39,494 nt of DNA from positions 1 to 39,494 of the forward strand of contig NZ_QWBW01000040.1 of NCBI RefSeq assembly GCF_004117855.1, read 5' to 3'. Origin of the DNA: Modicisalibacter coralii (GTDB lineage Bacteria > Pseudomonadota > Gammaproteobacteria > Pseudomonadales > Halomonadaceae). The first letter of the stretch is position 1, and each line of letters starts with the position of its first letter. Shown one piece after another: positions 7,306 to 14,834 of the stretch. The notes below the pieces were generated by a model. That model made no database searches. It saw only the letters and a list, made by a program, of their open reading frames with translations, and was not told the DNA's origin. The translations under genes and the position numbers were made by a program.

Positions 7306-8100
7306 GTGAAGATAATAGGTAGTGGTTACCTCTCACCAGTCGGCCAAGCTGTGGCGGCTGAACTCACATCCTCCAATCAGGCCGGCTTTGACGCGCTGCT
7401 TGAAACAATCGGCAGCTTTCGTTGCTTTGCATCTTCTCGTGAGGTTGTCAGCCAGGAATCGGTAGCAGATAAGCAGAAAGTCATCAGCCTGATATTGGCA
7501 GTTCGGCTTCTGGAAATTGCAGAAGCTGCATACGTTGTGATGCAGCATGGCATGAGCACCGAGGCGGATAGTCTGTTCAGAACATTTTTAGATGCATACT
7601 TTGTTTTCGGAAACGTGTGTTCCAACGAAAAGTTTGTGACTGAGTTCTTCAAGTCGGATGAAGCCAATCGTTTGAAGCTGATCAACGCCGATAGAAAGCA
7701 CTCGACGGATTTGTTCAAGCCAGCAAACGAGGGCATTTCCGAGAAGCACAGGACGGACCTCAAAGCGAGGGTAGAGGGAGAGAAAATCCAGGCATTCAAC
7801 AGCTACAAATATGCTACGGATATTGGATGCGAACACATTTACGACAGTATGTGCCGGATTGTCAGCGCTGCTGCACACACTACGCCAAGGGCGTTGGTGG
7901 ACTATGCAGAGGAAGATGCAGCCGGCAATGTACTGTCAGCAAGAGATGGTCCTTCAGAAGGGAGCATTCCGCAAAGACTTCACGAATTCGCACATTTCTT
8001 GATCCAAGCCCTGAGTGGGTTACAGGAGGTCTTCGGCTGCATCAACGAAGCTGAGATCAGCCGCCTGACCGAAATGCTAATGAACGTGCCGAAGAAATGA
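7306..8100 (+). CDS. DUF5677-like protein (cassette 3)
   Basis: About 264 residues. The pattern RLLEIAEAAYVVMQHGMSTE, then ADSLFRTFLDAYFVFG and a run with RLKLINADRKHS, resembles the helical DUF5677 family: an Arg...Glu/Asp helix followed by a lysine-rich helix and a later His-Thr-Thr-Pro motif (AAHTTPRALVDY). The biochemical role is unknown to me; members are frequent in mobile and defence-rich regions. I chose the GTG at 7306 because GGAGA lies 5 nt before it; in-frame ATG 7294 and TTG 7279 are alternatives. The gene begins only 15 nt after attC2 and ends 1 nt before attC3, so it is the sole gene of its cassette. Confidence 0.7.
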   Translation: MKIIGSGYLSPVGQAVAAELTSSNQAGFDALLETIGSFRCFASSREVVSQESVADKQKVISLILAVRLLEIAEAAYVVMQHGMSTEADSLFRTFLDAYFVFGNVCSNEKFVTEFFKSDEANRLKLINADRKHSTDLFKPANEGISEKHRTDLKARVEGEKIQAFNSYKYATDIGCEHIYDSMCRIVSAAAHTTPRALVDYAEEDAAGNVLSARDGPSEGSIPQRLHEFAHFLIQALSGLQEVFGCINEAEISRLTEMLMNVPKK

Positions 8101-8101
8101 A

Positions 8102-8179
8102 ACATAACAAGCCGCTGTTGCCGGACAATTTTTCCACCGCTTTGCGGCTCCAAAAATGCCGCAAAGCTCTGCGTTATAT
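8102..8179 (+). other. attC site 3
   Basis: 78 bp from ACATAAC (8102-8108) to GTTATAT (8173-8179). An inner arm around GCCGGACAATTTTT pairs with AAAAATGCCGC, and the outer arms AGCCGCTG and AGCTCTGCG pair imperfectly. The 5' box overlaps the end of the DUF5677-like gene by position, leaving 1 nt after its stop. Confidence 0.8.
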
Positions 8180-8197
8180 TTGGGGAGTTCACACGAA

Positions 8198-8296
8198 ATG
8201 GCGACCTTAATTGATAACTCTACAATATCCAGCGTTCAACGTGCGTTGGGATTCGTTCCAATCTCTGAACCAAATCTCGGCGGATGCAGCTTCTGA
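8198..8296 (+). pseudogene. Truncated gene of a fourth cassette
   Basis: After attC3 a good ribosome binding site (GGGGAG, 8182-8187) precedes an ATG at 8198. The frame reads MATLIDNSTISSVQRALG followed by 14 residues, then stops at 8294-8296. The spacing from the core box is the same as for the intact cassettes, so this looks like the head of another cassette gene, interrupted early. I see no attC after it. From 8297 to 8421 there is no gene I can support before the end of recD, so the right edge of the array is probably a deletion junction. Confidence 0.45.
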
Positions 8297-8421
8297 GTGC
8301 AACACCGTCAATGCATTGATGACGGAGCCTCATGGTACTGCACCATCAGTTCTCTCTTAATTTCAATCGGATGCTTGAAGTCGAAGCGCTTTGCGGACAC
8401 ATTTTGAGACCGAGTGCCATT

Positions 8422-10893
8422 TCATTTAGTCCCTTCTGACTGTAGATCACTCCCCAACCCACTCACCCGCATCACCCGTCTCTGCGCCGCGTCCATCAAC
8501 TGGCCGCGGCCGGTTTCCACCAGCGTCAGCCAGTGGCGGGCGCGGGTGATGCCGGTGTAGACCAGCTCCCGGGTGAGGATGGGGTTCGGCGCGTCGGGCA
8601 GTACCAGGGCGGCGTGGGCGAACTCCGAGCCCTGGGACTTGTGCACCGTCATCGCGAATACCGTCTCCACCGCTTGCAGGCGGCTGGGCAGCACCCACTT
8701 GATGCGCTCGGTGCCGTCACCGGCGGGGAAGGCCACTCGCAGCAGGCGGCGGTTGTTATCGCCGGGAGTTGCATCGGGGCGCGGCATGTCCAGCGTGATG
8801 CCGATATCGCCGTTCATCAGCCCCAGGCCGTAGTCGTTCTTGGTCACCAGCACCGGGCGGCCTGGGTACCAGCGCTGACGACCGTCCTGGCTGTCGATCA
8901 GCTTTTCCCGTTCCAGCGCCTGGCGCACCCGCTCGTTCAGGCCTTCCACGCCCCAGGGGCCACGGCGCAGCGCGCACAGCAGCTGAAAGTCGCCGTGGGC
9001 CGCCAGCACGGCGCGGGCCCAGTCATCGAATTGTTCCTGATCCGCATCGTCCGCCGGACGCCGCTCGGCCATTACGCTCAGAAAGTGGCGGTAGCCCACC
9101 GGGGGCGGCAGCGTTTCGCCGTTATGCTCGCGGCCCTGGCCGCTGCGGGGAAACTGCTCGGGGCAGCCGCTCACCGCTAGGCGGGCCAGGCCGCGTTCGT
9201 CGTCGTCGGAAAGCTTCAGGTGCGAGAGATCCGCGAAGCCGTGTTTGAGCGCGTCACCGATAGCGCGGCGCTTGGCGACGGGCTCGGCATCCTGGTTGAT
9301 CGCGGCGGCCAACTGGCCGATGCCGCTGTCGGCGGTGAAGCGGTGGCTGACGCGCAGCATGGCGATGGCCTGGTCGAGTGGCTGGCCATCTGTGTCCAAC
9401 GTCTCGTTTGGCAGCGGTTGGCCGGTGGCCTGGGCCAGCCAGTCGGCGGTGGCCGGGGTGTAGTGGCCGCCCTCGGCCCGGGCGCACAGGTCGCCGAGTA
9501 TCGAGCCGGCCTCCACCGAGGCGAGCTGGTCCTTGTCGCCGAGCAGCACCAGTCGCGCCCGGGGCGGCAGTGCCTCGAGCATCGCGGCCATCATGCCCAC
9601 GTCCACCATCGAGGCCTCGTCCACCACCAGCACGTCCAGCGGCAGCGGATTGTGGCGGTCGTGGCGGAAGCGTCGGGTGTCCGGTCGAGATCCCAATAAG
9701 CGGTGCAGGGTGCTGACGTCCTTTGGAATGACATCGCGCAGCCGCTCGGGATCGCCGGTCAGGCCGCCGAGGTCGAGCCGGGCCACCTGGCCGGCTATGG
9801 ACTCGTTGAGCCGGGCGGCGGCCTTGCCGGTGGGCGCGGCCAGGCGGATGCGCAGGGCTTGTCCGCCTTCATCCGTTTCTTCACCGAGGGCCAGCGCCTG
9901 GAGCAGGGCGAGCAGGCGTACCACGGTGGTGGTCTTGCCGGTGCCGGGGCCGCCGGTGATCACCGCGAAGCGCGAGCGGCCGGCCAGGGCGCAGGCGGCC
10001 TTCTGCCAGTCGATCGCTTGTGAGGCATCGCCCCGGTCGGGGAACAGGGCATCGAGGATCGGGCGCAGTCGGGAGGGATCGTCGCGAACAAGTTCGCTCC
10101 CACCACGCGTTGCGGCCATCTTGCCGCTGCCCGTGTCTTCGCCGGTGGGAGGGAATTTATTCCCGATAGCGGCGTGCTGGGTGGCGGATTCATCGCGAAC
10201 AAGTTCGCTCCCACCACGCGTTGCGGCCATCTTGCTGCTACCCGAGTCTTCGCTGGTGGGAGGGAATTTATTCCCGACAGCGGTGGGCTGGGTGGCGGAT
10301 TCATCGCTAACGAGTTCGCTGCCACCATGCGCGAGGCTTTTCCCGCCAGCGGCCAGACGCGCATTCAGCGCCCCGTGAATGTCGCGCTCGTACTGCCAGT
10401 AGCGGCGCAGGTAGAGGCGGGGGCGCGCGGTGGAGTCGTCGAGCACCAGCGGGGTGCTGCCGGGCCCAATGGTGACCAGTTCGGGCTGGTCGAGAGCGGA
10501 GCGCCAGGCGTCCAGTTCGAGCGTGGCCATCACCCGGCTGGGTAGTGGCGGCGGGTCCTCCAGGCTGTCGCCCTCCGGCGGCAGCGAGAGCGCCAGGTCC
10601 GGCGTGGCCAGCGTCTGGGCCAGGTCCAGGCAGACATGACCACGGCCGAGCTGGTGGCTGGCCAGTGCCGCCGCGAGCAGTAGCAGGGGCGAGGCCTCAC
10701 TTACCCCGTTGGCCGCCGTCGCCTCGCGATGCAGGAAGGCGGCGAAGGCGCGGTCCAGCGAGCGCAGCCAGCCGCGATCCACCCAGCGGTCGAGCAGGGC
10801 GAACAGCGCCGCGTGATCGGCCAGCGCGTTTTCGGGCGCTTGAATCAGCGACCGTCCTGGGGCGGTGGCGTGGTTGGGGGTATCCGGGGTCAT
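8422..10893 (-). CDS. recD: RecBCD subunit RecD (5'-3' helicase) with translated repeat insertion
   Basis: RecD is the 5'-3' helicase of the RecBCD nuclease/helicase, which processes double-strand breaks and degrades linear foreign DNA. The protein has 823 residues, against about 608 in E. coli. Walker A is GGPGTGKT at 314-321. The DEASMVD Walker B motif, the GDKDQLASVEAGS loop and a C-terminal VHKSQGSEF motif with TGITRAR are all present. The N-terminal domain ends near residue 180. Residues 190-271 are then a two-and-a-bit copy 37-residue repeat (GGSELV...ESATQ...GNKFPPT...KMAATR) with no counterpart in E. coli RecD, encoded by REP-like palindromes. The helicase core resumes at RLRPILDALFP. 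It is last in the recC-recB-recD operon and its ATG overlaps the recB stop by 4 nt. Confidence 0.95.
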   Translation of the reverse strand: MTPDTPNHATAPGRSLIQAPENALADHAALFALLDRWVDRGWLRSLDRAFAAFLHREATAANGVSEASPLLLLAAALASHQLGRGHVCLDLAQTLATPDLALSLPPEGDSLEDPPPLPSRVMATLELDAWRSALDQPELVTIGPGSTPLVLDDSTARPRLYLRRYWQYERDIHGALNARLAAGGKSLAHGGSELVSDESATQPTAVGNKFPPTSEDSGSSKMAATRGGSELVRDESATQHAAIGNKFPPTGEDTGSGKMAATRGGSELVRDDPSRLRPILDALFPDRGDASQAIDWQKAACALAGRSRFAVITGGPGTGKTTTVVRLLALLQALALGEETDEGGQALRIRLAAPTGKAAARLNESIAGQVARLDLGGLTGDPERLRDVIPKDVSTLHRLLGSRPDTRRFRHDRHNPLPLDVLVVDEASMVDVGMMAAMLEALPPRARLVLLGDKDQLASVEAGSILGDLCARAEGGHYTPATADWLAQATGQPLPNETLDTDGQPLDQAIAMLRVSHRFTADSGIGQLAAAINQDAEPVAKRRAIGDALKHGFADLSHLKLSDDDERGLARLAVSGCPEQFPRSGQGREHNGETLPPPVGYRHFLSVMAERRPADDADQEQFDDWARAVLAAHGDFQLLCALRRGPWGVEGLNERVRQALEREKLIDSQDGRQRWYPGRPVLVTKNDYGLGLMNGDIGITLDMPRPDATPGDNNRRLLRVAFPAGDGTERIKWVLPSRLQAVETVFAMTVHKSQGSEFAHAALVLPDAPNPILTRELVYTGITRARHWLTLVETGRGQLMDAAQRRVMRVSGLGSDLQSEGTK
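10081..10326 (-). repeat. In-frame tandem array of REP-like palindromes inside recD
   Basis: The unit is 111 bp (37 codons): copies at 10216-10326 and 10105-10215, and a partial copy at 10081-10104. Each unit contains two related palindromes in opposite orientation. One has core GGGAGCGAACTTGTTCGC (minus strand; its plus-strand complement lies at 10082-10103, 10193-10214, and degenerate at 10304-10325). The other has core GGGAGGGAATTTATTCCC (plus strand, 10145-10166 and 10256-10277). Both share a GTGGGAG head and a self-complementary GAAxTTxTTC stem, so each unit resembles a bacterial interspersed mosaic element. Because the period is a multiple of three, the array is read through as protein. 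The copies differ by a few bases only, mostly at third codon positions or conservative changes. Confidence 0.9.
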
Positions 10894-13800
10894 GCGGCGG
10901 CCTCCTCGGCGCGGAACAGGGCATCGAGCGCGAGGATCAGCTCGCTCGGCGGGCGTTCGGCGTGCACGCCACGGGAGGGTGCGCGGGTGCCGCGCAGGAA
11001 GACGTAGAGCGCCCCGCCCAGGTGGCGCTCGATGTCGTAGTCCGGCAGCCGCGCCTCGAGCAGCCGGTGCAGGGCCAGCAGGTAGAGGCAGTACTGCACG
11101 TCGTAGCGCTTGTCGAGCACGGCCTCCGCCATCGCCGCCGCGGTGTAGGCGGCGTCGTCCGCGCCCAGGTGGTTGGACTTCCAGTCGAGCACATGGAAGC
11201 GCCCCTCATGTTCCACCACCAGGTCGATGAAGCCCTTGAGCATGCCGTTGAGGGTGTCGGGTTCGAGCGCCGGTCTAGAGCGCCCACCGAGTGTGTGAGT
11301 GCTTACGAGGGCGTCCAGCCGGCGGGTGTTGACCTGGTGGGCGGCGAACCAGAACTCCAGCTCGATCCGGTAGTCGGTGGCGCGATCCAGGGCGTCGAGA
11401 CGCAGCGGCGAGCCTTCGCCGGGCATCGGCAGCGGCGTGCTCAACAGTTCCGGCAGCCACTGTTCCAGGGCGGGGATCTGGCCCTCCCAGCCGCGACGGT
11501 TGGCGCGCCGTGCCAGGGTGTCGGCGCGCAGCGCGTCGTCCTCGGCCACTCGGGCGAAGCCTTCCTCGCCGGCCCATTCCAGCAGGCCGTGCAGGAAGGT
11601 GCCCGCCGAAGGCCCGCGAGGGAAGCGGTGAAGCGAGCCCTCGCTCACCGTGGTGGCGGCGGCATCGAAGGGCTCGTCGAGCACCTCCAGGGCGGTGGCT
11701 TCAGTGGCGGTGGTGGGCTCCGGCGACGGCTCGGCCTCGGCGGCGGGTTCGCTCTCGTCATCCGGGGTGGCGCCCGTGCGCAGCGCCGAGTAGCTGGCGA
11801 TCCACCAGTGCTCGCGGATCGCCCGGGTGGGCGCGCGGGCCTCACCGAGCGGTGTGTCGTCGCTGGCGAGCTGGACCGGCGTGGCATCGGCCTCGGGGGC
11901 GTCGCGTACCGTGACCATCGCCTCGTGATTGCCGGTGTCGTCGTCGGTCGCCAGGGCCTCGAGCGTCGGGCGCAGGGATTCGGGCGTCAGCGCCTCGCCG
12001 CCGGCAATCAGGTGGCCGATGGCGCTGCGCTCCATGGCCTCCAGAGGCGCCAGGCCGAGCCAGGTGGCGTGGCGGGCGCGGGTCAGGGCGACGTAGAGCT
12101 TGCGCAGGTCTTCGCCCAGGCGCTCGTGGTCGGCGCGGGCGAGGGTCGCCTCGTCGGCGGAGAGCGTCAGACGCAGGTGGCCGTCGTCGTCGTGCCAGCG
12201 CAGCGGCAGGTCGCCGACCTTTACCGGGCGGAAGGCGGCGATGAAGGGCAGGAACACCAGCGGGTACTCCAGGCCCTTGGACTTGTGAATGGTCACTACC
12301 TGCACCAGGTCGGCGTCGCTCTCCAGGCGCAGGCGGTGGGTGTCGGACTGCGCCTGCGGGTGCGCCCGGGACTCGGCCAGAAAGCGCAGCAGGGCGTGTT
12401 CGCCGTCGATCTCGGCGCTGGCTTCCTGCAACAGCTCGCCCAGATGGAGCAGGTCAGTGAGCCGTCGCTCACCCTCGGGCACCGCCAGCAGCCGGCCGGG
12501 CACGGCGAAGTCGGCCAGCAGCCGGTGCAGCATGGGCAGCACGCCACGGCGCTGCCACTGGCGGTGGTAGTCGCGGAACTGCATCACCCGCGCCTCCCAG
12601 GCCAGCTCGTCCTGCTGGGGGCCGCCGTTCAGGGCGTCGAGTTCGGCGAGGCTCAGGCCCAGGCTGGGCGTGGCCAGCGCGGCGCGCAGGCAGCGCTCGT
12701 CGTCCGGCGCGGCGCAGGCGGCCAGCCACACCTCCAGCTCGGCGGCGGCCTCGGTCTCGAACACGCCTTCCTTGTCGGAGAGGTAGACGCTGCGGATGCC
12801 GCGAGCCAGCAGGGCGGCTCGGATGGCGCGGGCCTCGCTGGCGTTGTTGACCAGCACCGCCAGGTCCGACGGTACCAGCGACGTGAGTTCTCCGTTTTCG
12901 AGAAAGCCCGTCTGCCCGGCCTGGCCCTCGCGCAGGAGACTCGCCATCTCGCTGGCGCAGCGCCCGGCCAGTTCCTTGAGGTAGGTGCCCTTGGCCAGCG
13001 TTTCGTCGCTGGCCAGGTGCCAGAGCGTCAGCGCCGGTTGGGGCGCGCCGTGACGAACCAGGGCATCCTTTCTGCCATTGGCATCCACGGGGAAGAAGGG
13101 AACGGGGTTGTCGTCACCGCGCCGGAACAGGAAGGCGCCGGATTCGCTCTGCTCGGCATGTTCGAACACGCGGTTGACCGCCGCGACCATGGTTGCGGCG
13201 GAGCGGAAGTTGGTGCCCAGCGTGACGTGGCGACCGGCGGTGTCGCGCCGGGCCTGGAGGTAGGTGTGAATATCGGCGCCGCGGAAGGCGTAGATCGCCT
13301 GCTTGGGGTCGCCGATCAGCAGCACCGCGCTATTTTCAGCGCCCGACGCCGCGCTATCGCCTCGATTCGCCGCCATCTTATAAACCCGGTCGAACAGCCG
13401 GTACTGCACCGGGTCGGTGTCCTGGAACTCGTCGACCAGCGCCACCGGGAACTGCTCGCGGATGCGTGCGGCCAGGGTCTCGCCGGCCTCACCCTCGAAG
13501 GCGGCATCCAGCCGGTGCAGCAGGTCGTCGGGGCCGAGTTCGGCGCGGCGGCGCTGCACGGTCTCGCGGCGCGCGGCCATCCAGTGCACGGCATGGGCGA
13601 GCAGGTCGGCGAAGGGATCGGGCAGCTCGGCGAGCTTATCCGGCAGCGCTTCCAGGGCCTCCAGCGCCGGCAGGTTGGGCACCGGGTCTTCCTTCCAGAT
13701 CTCGGCGATGCCCTCCGGCGTCAGGCGTTTCCAGGCGGCGTCGGTCAGCGTCGGTTCGGCAAGCTCCGGGTCGCTGGCCCAGTCGCGCAGGGCGGCGATC

Positions 13801-14834
13801 CAGTTGGCGCGGCTCTTGGCATTGAGCTTGCGGGCATCGAAGGCCTTGCGGCCGTTGGCTTCCTCGAGCAGTGCCTCCAGCTCGTCCAGCCAGGCCGGCC
13901 AGGGCGCCTTGAGCTCGGCCAGCGCGGCGGCGCGTTGCTCACGGTAGTTGGCCAGCGCCTCGGCCGGCGGCGGCGCCGCGGGCAGGGCGGCGGCATGGGT
14001 GCGCAGCCGGCCGGCGGTGTCGTTCAGCGTATCCGGCGTGGTCCAGTAGCGGGCAACGATCTGCAGCGCCTCGGGGTCGAGGTCGTAGTAGAAGCTGCGC
14101 CAGTAGTCCCGGGCGATCTCCAGGTCCATCTCCGACTGGTCCAGCGACATCTCCAGGGCGAACAGGCTGCCGCTGTCGAAGGCGTGCTCGCGCAGCATGC
14201 GGTGGCACCAGGCGTGAATGGTGGAGACCGCGGCCTCGTCCATCCACTCGGCGGCCAGCCGGAGGCGGCGGGCGCAGCTCGGCCAGCTCTCGCGCGGATA
14301 GCTATCGCGCAGGGCGATCAGCGGGTCGCCGCCCGGCGGATCGCCGCTGGGAGGCGCATCTTCTTCAGGTCGCGAGTTATCCACCGTTGGTTCGGCGAAG
14401 AGGTCGCCTGTCTCTTGCGGCGCTATGTCGGTGGCAGGTCCTCGCGGAGGCGCTGTGAATCCTTCCCTGGACGCTACATTCGACATCCCTGTCGAATGAC
14501 CTCCGCTTTGACCTGCCCCCGGCGCCCCGTCTTCGTCGATTGGTTGGAAGGCGTCTGCGGCTTCCACCAGCCGGGCGCGGATGCGATCGCGCAGCTCCTG
14601 GGTGGCGGCGTTGGTGAAGGTGACCACCAGGATCTCCGGTGGTGTCAGCGGCCGCGGGAAGCTGGCTGCGTCCGCTTCGTCGCGTGGACCAAGCACCAGG
14701 CGCAGGTAGAGCAGGGCGATGGTGAAGGTCTTGCCGGTCCCGGCGCTGGCCTCGATCAGCCGGCTGCCGGTGAGCAGCAGGGCAACCGGGTCGAGGCGTG
14801 GCGTCTCGGCGGCCTGGGTGGCGACATCGCTCAT
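10890..14834 (-). CDS. recB: RecBCD subunit RecB (3'-5' helicase and nuclease)
   Basis: 1314 residues, longer than E. coli RecB (about 1180). Walker A is SAGTGKTF at 30-37. The Walker B line is VDEFQDTDP, followed by [28 protein letters not shown] and [10 protein letters not shown], the UvrD-like helicase motifs. The C-terminal nuclease domain carries the VLDWKSN motif (Asp1217, Lys1219) and a downstream [11 protein letters not shown] helix, so the nuclease appears intact. Residues about 106-134 are an extra Gly/Ser/Pro-rich stretch encoded by a nested palindromic element (14433-14517). Another low-complexity acidic/Pro stretch follows to about residue 155. It overlaps recC upstream and recD downstream by 4 nt each, which implies translational coupling. 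Confidence 0.95.
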   Translation of the reverse strand: MSDVATQAAETPRLDPVALLLTGSRLIEASAGTGKTFTIALLYLRLVLGPRDEADAASFPRPLTPPEILVVTFTNAATQELRDRIRARLVEAADAFQPIDEDGAPGAGQSGGHSTGMSNVASREGFTAPPRGPATDIAPQETGDLFAEPTVDNSRPEEDAPPSGDPPGGDPLIALRDSYPRESWPSCARRLRLAAEWMDEAAVSTIHAWCHRMLREHAFDSGSLFALEMSLDQSEMDLEIARDYWRSFYYDLDPEALQIVARYWTTPDTLNDTAGRLRTHAAALPAAPPPAEALANYREQRAAALAELKAPWPAWLDELEALLEEANGRKAFDARKLNAKSRANWIAALRDWASDPELAEPTLTDAAWKRLTPEGIAEIWKEDPVPNLPALEALEALPDKLAELPDPFADLLAHAVHWMAARRETVQRRRAELGPDDLLHRLDAAFEGEAGETLAARIREQFPVALVDEFQDTDPVQYRLFDRVYKMAANRGDSAASGAENSAVLLIGDPKQAIYAFRGADIHTYLQARRDTAGRHVTLGTNFRSAATMVAAVNRVFEHAEQSESGAFLFRRGDDNPVPFFPVDANGRKDALVRHGAPQPALTLWHLASDETLAKGTYLKELAGRCASEMASLLREGQAGQTGFLENGELTSLVPSDLAVLVNNASEARAIRAALLARGIRSVYLSDKEGVFETEAAAELEVWLAACAAPDDERCLRAALATPSLGLSLAELDALNGGPQQDELAWEARVMQFRDYHRQWQRRGVLPMLHRLLADFAVPGRLLAVPEGERRLTDLLHLGELLQEASAEIDGEHALLRFLAESRAHPQAQSDTHRLRLESDADLVQVVTIHKSKGLEYPLVFLPFIAAFRPVKVGDLPLRWHDDDGHLRLTLSADEATLARADHERLGEDLRKLYVALTRARHATWLGLAPLEAMERSAIGHLIAGGEALTPESLRPTLEALATDDDTGNHEAMVTVRDAPEADATPVQLASDDTPLGEARAPTRAIREHWWIASYSALRTGATPDDESEPAAEAEPSPEPTTATEATALEVLDEPFDAAATTVSEGSLHRFPRGPSAGTFLHGLLEWAGEEGFARVAEDDALRADTLARRANRRGWEGQIPALEQWLPELLSTPLPMPGEGSPLRLDALDRATDYRIELEFWFAAHQVNTRRLDALVSTHTLGGRSRPALEPDTLNGMLKGFIDLVVEHEGRFHVLDWKSNHLGADDAAYTAAAMAEAVLDKRYDVQYCLYLLALHRLLEARLPDYDIERHLGGALYVFLRGTRAPSRGVHAERPPSELILALDALFRAEEAAA
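14433..14517. repeat. Nested palindromic element translated within recB
   Basis: An 85-bp segment bounded by perfect 8-bp inverted repeats GGCAGGTC (14433-14440) and GACCTGCC (14510-14517). Inside these are GCGGAGG (14444-14450) and CCTCCGC (14500-14506), and at the centre-right CATTCGACA (14477-14485) with TGTCGAATG (14490-14498) around a 4-nt loop. Three nested perfect stems in one coding segment are not expected by chance. The layout resembles a miniature mobile or REP-like element. Its length is not a multiple of three, so an in-frame insertion would need a small target duplication or later adjustment. Confidence 0.75.

Larger units (their letters stand above)
2210..8420 (+). mobile_element. 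Integron gene-cassette array without integrase (CALIN)
   Basis: Three plus-strand genes are each followed, within 1-9 nt of the stop codon, by a 72-84 bp imperfect inverted repeat. Each repeat opens with an AAC core box and closes with a GTT core box (attC sites at 3221-3304, 7219-7290, 8102-8179). By the G|TT rule the cassettes are about 2210-3298, 3299-7284 and 7285-8173, with a truncated fourth from 8174. The block is visibly more AT-rich than the flanking genes and its codon use differs. No tyrosine recombinase lies in the window, so this is a cluster of attC sites lacking an integrase, or the distal part of a larger integron whose integrase is elsewhere. Confidence 0.8.

Noticed and set aside
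8230-8410. Minus-strand open frame near the end of recD (FDFKHPIEIKREL-like)
   Set aside because: No start codon with a ribosome binding site and no family resemblance; it partly overlaps the truncated cassette head. It might be an IS relic but the evidence is too thin.
10081-10326. CRISPR array
   Set aside because: The 111-bp units are nearly identical throughout with no variable spacers, and they are in frame within recD.
10890-14834. 4-nt gene overlaps within recC-recB-recD as an anomaly
   Set aside because: ATGA overlaps are ordinary translational coupling in tightly packed operons; absence of ptr between recC and recB is also common outside enterobacteria.
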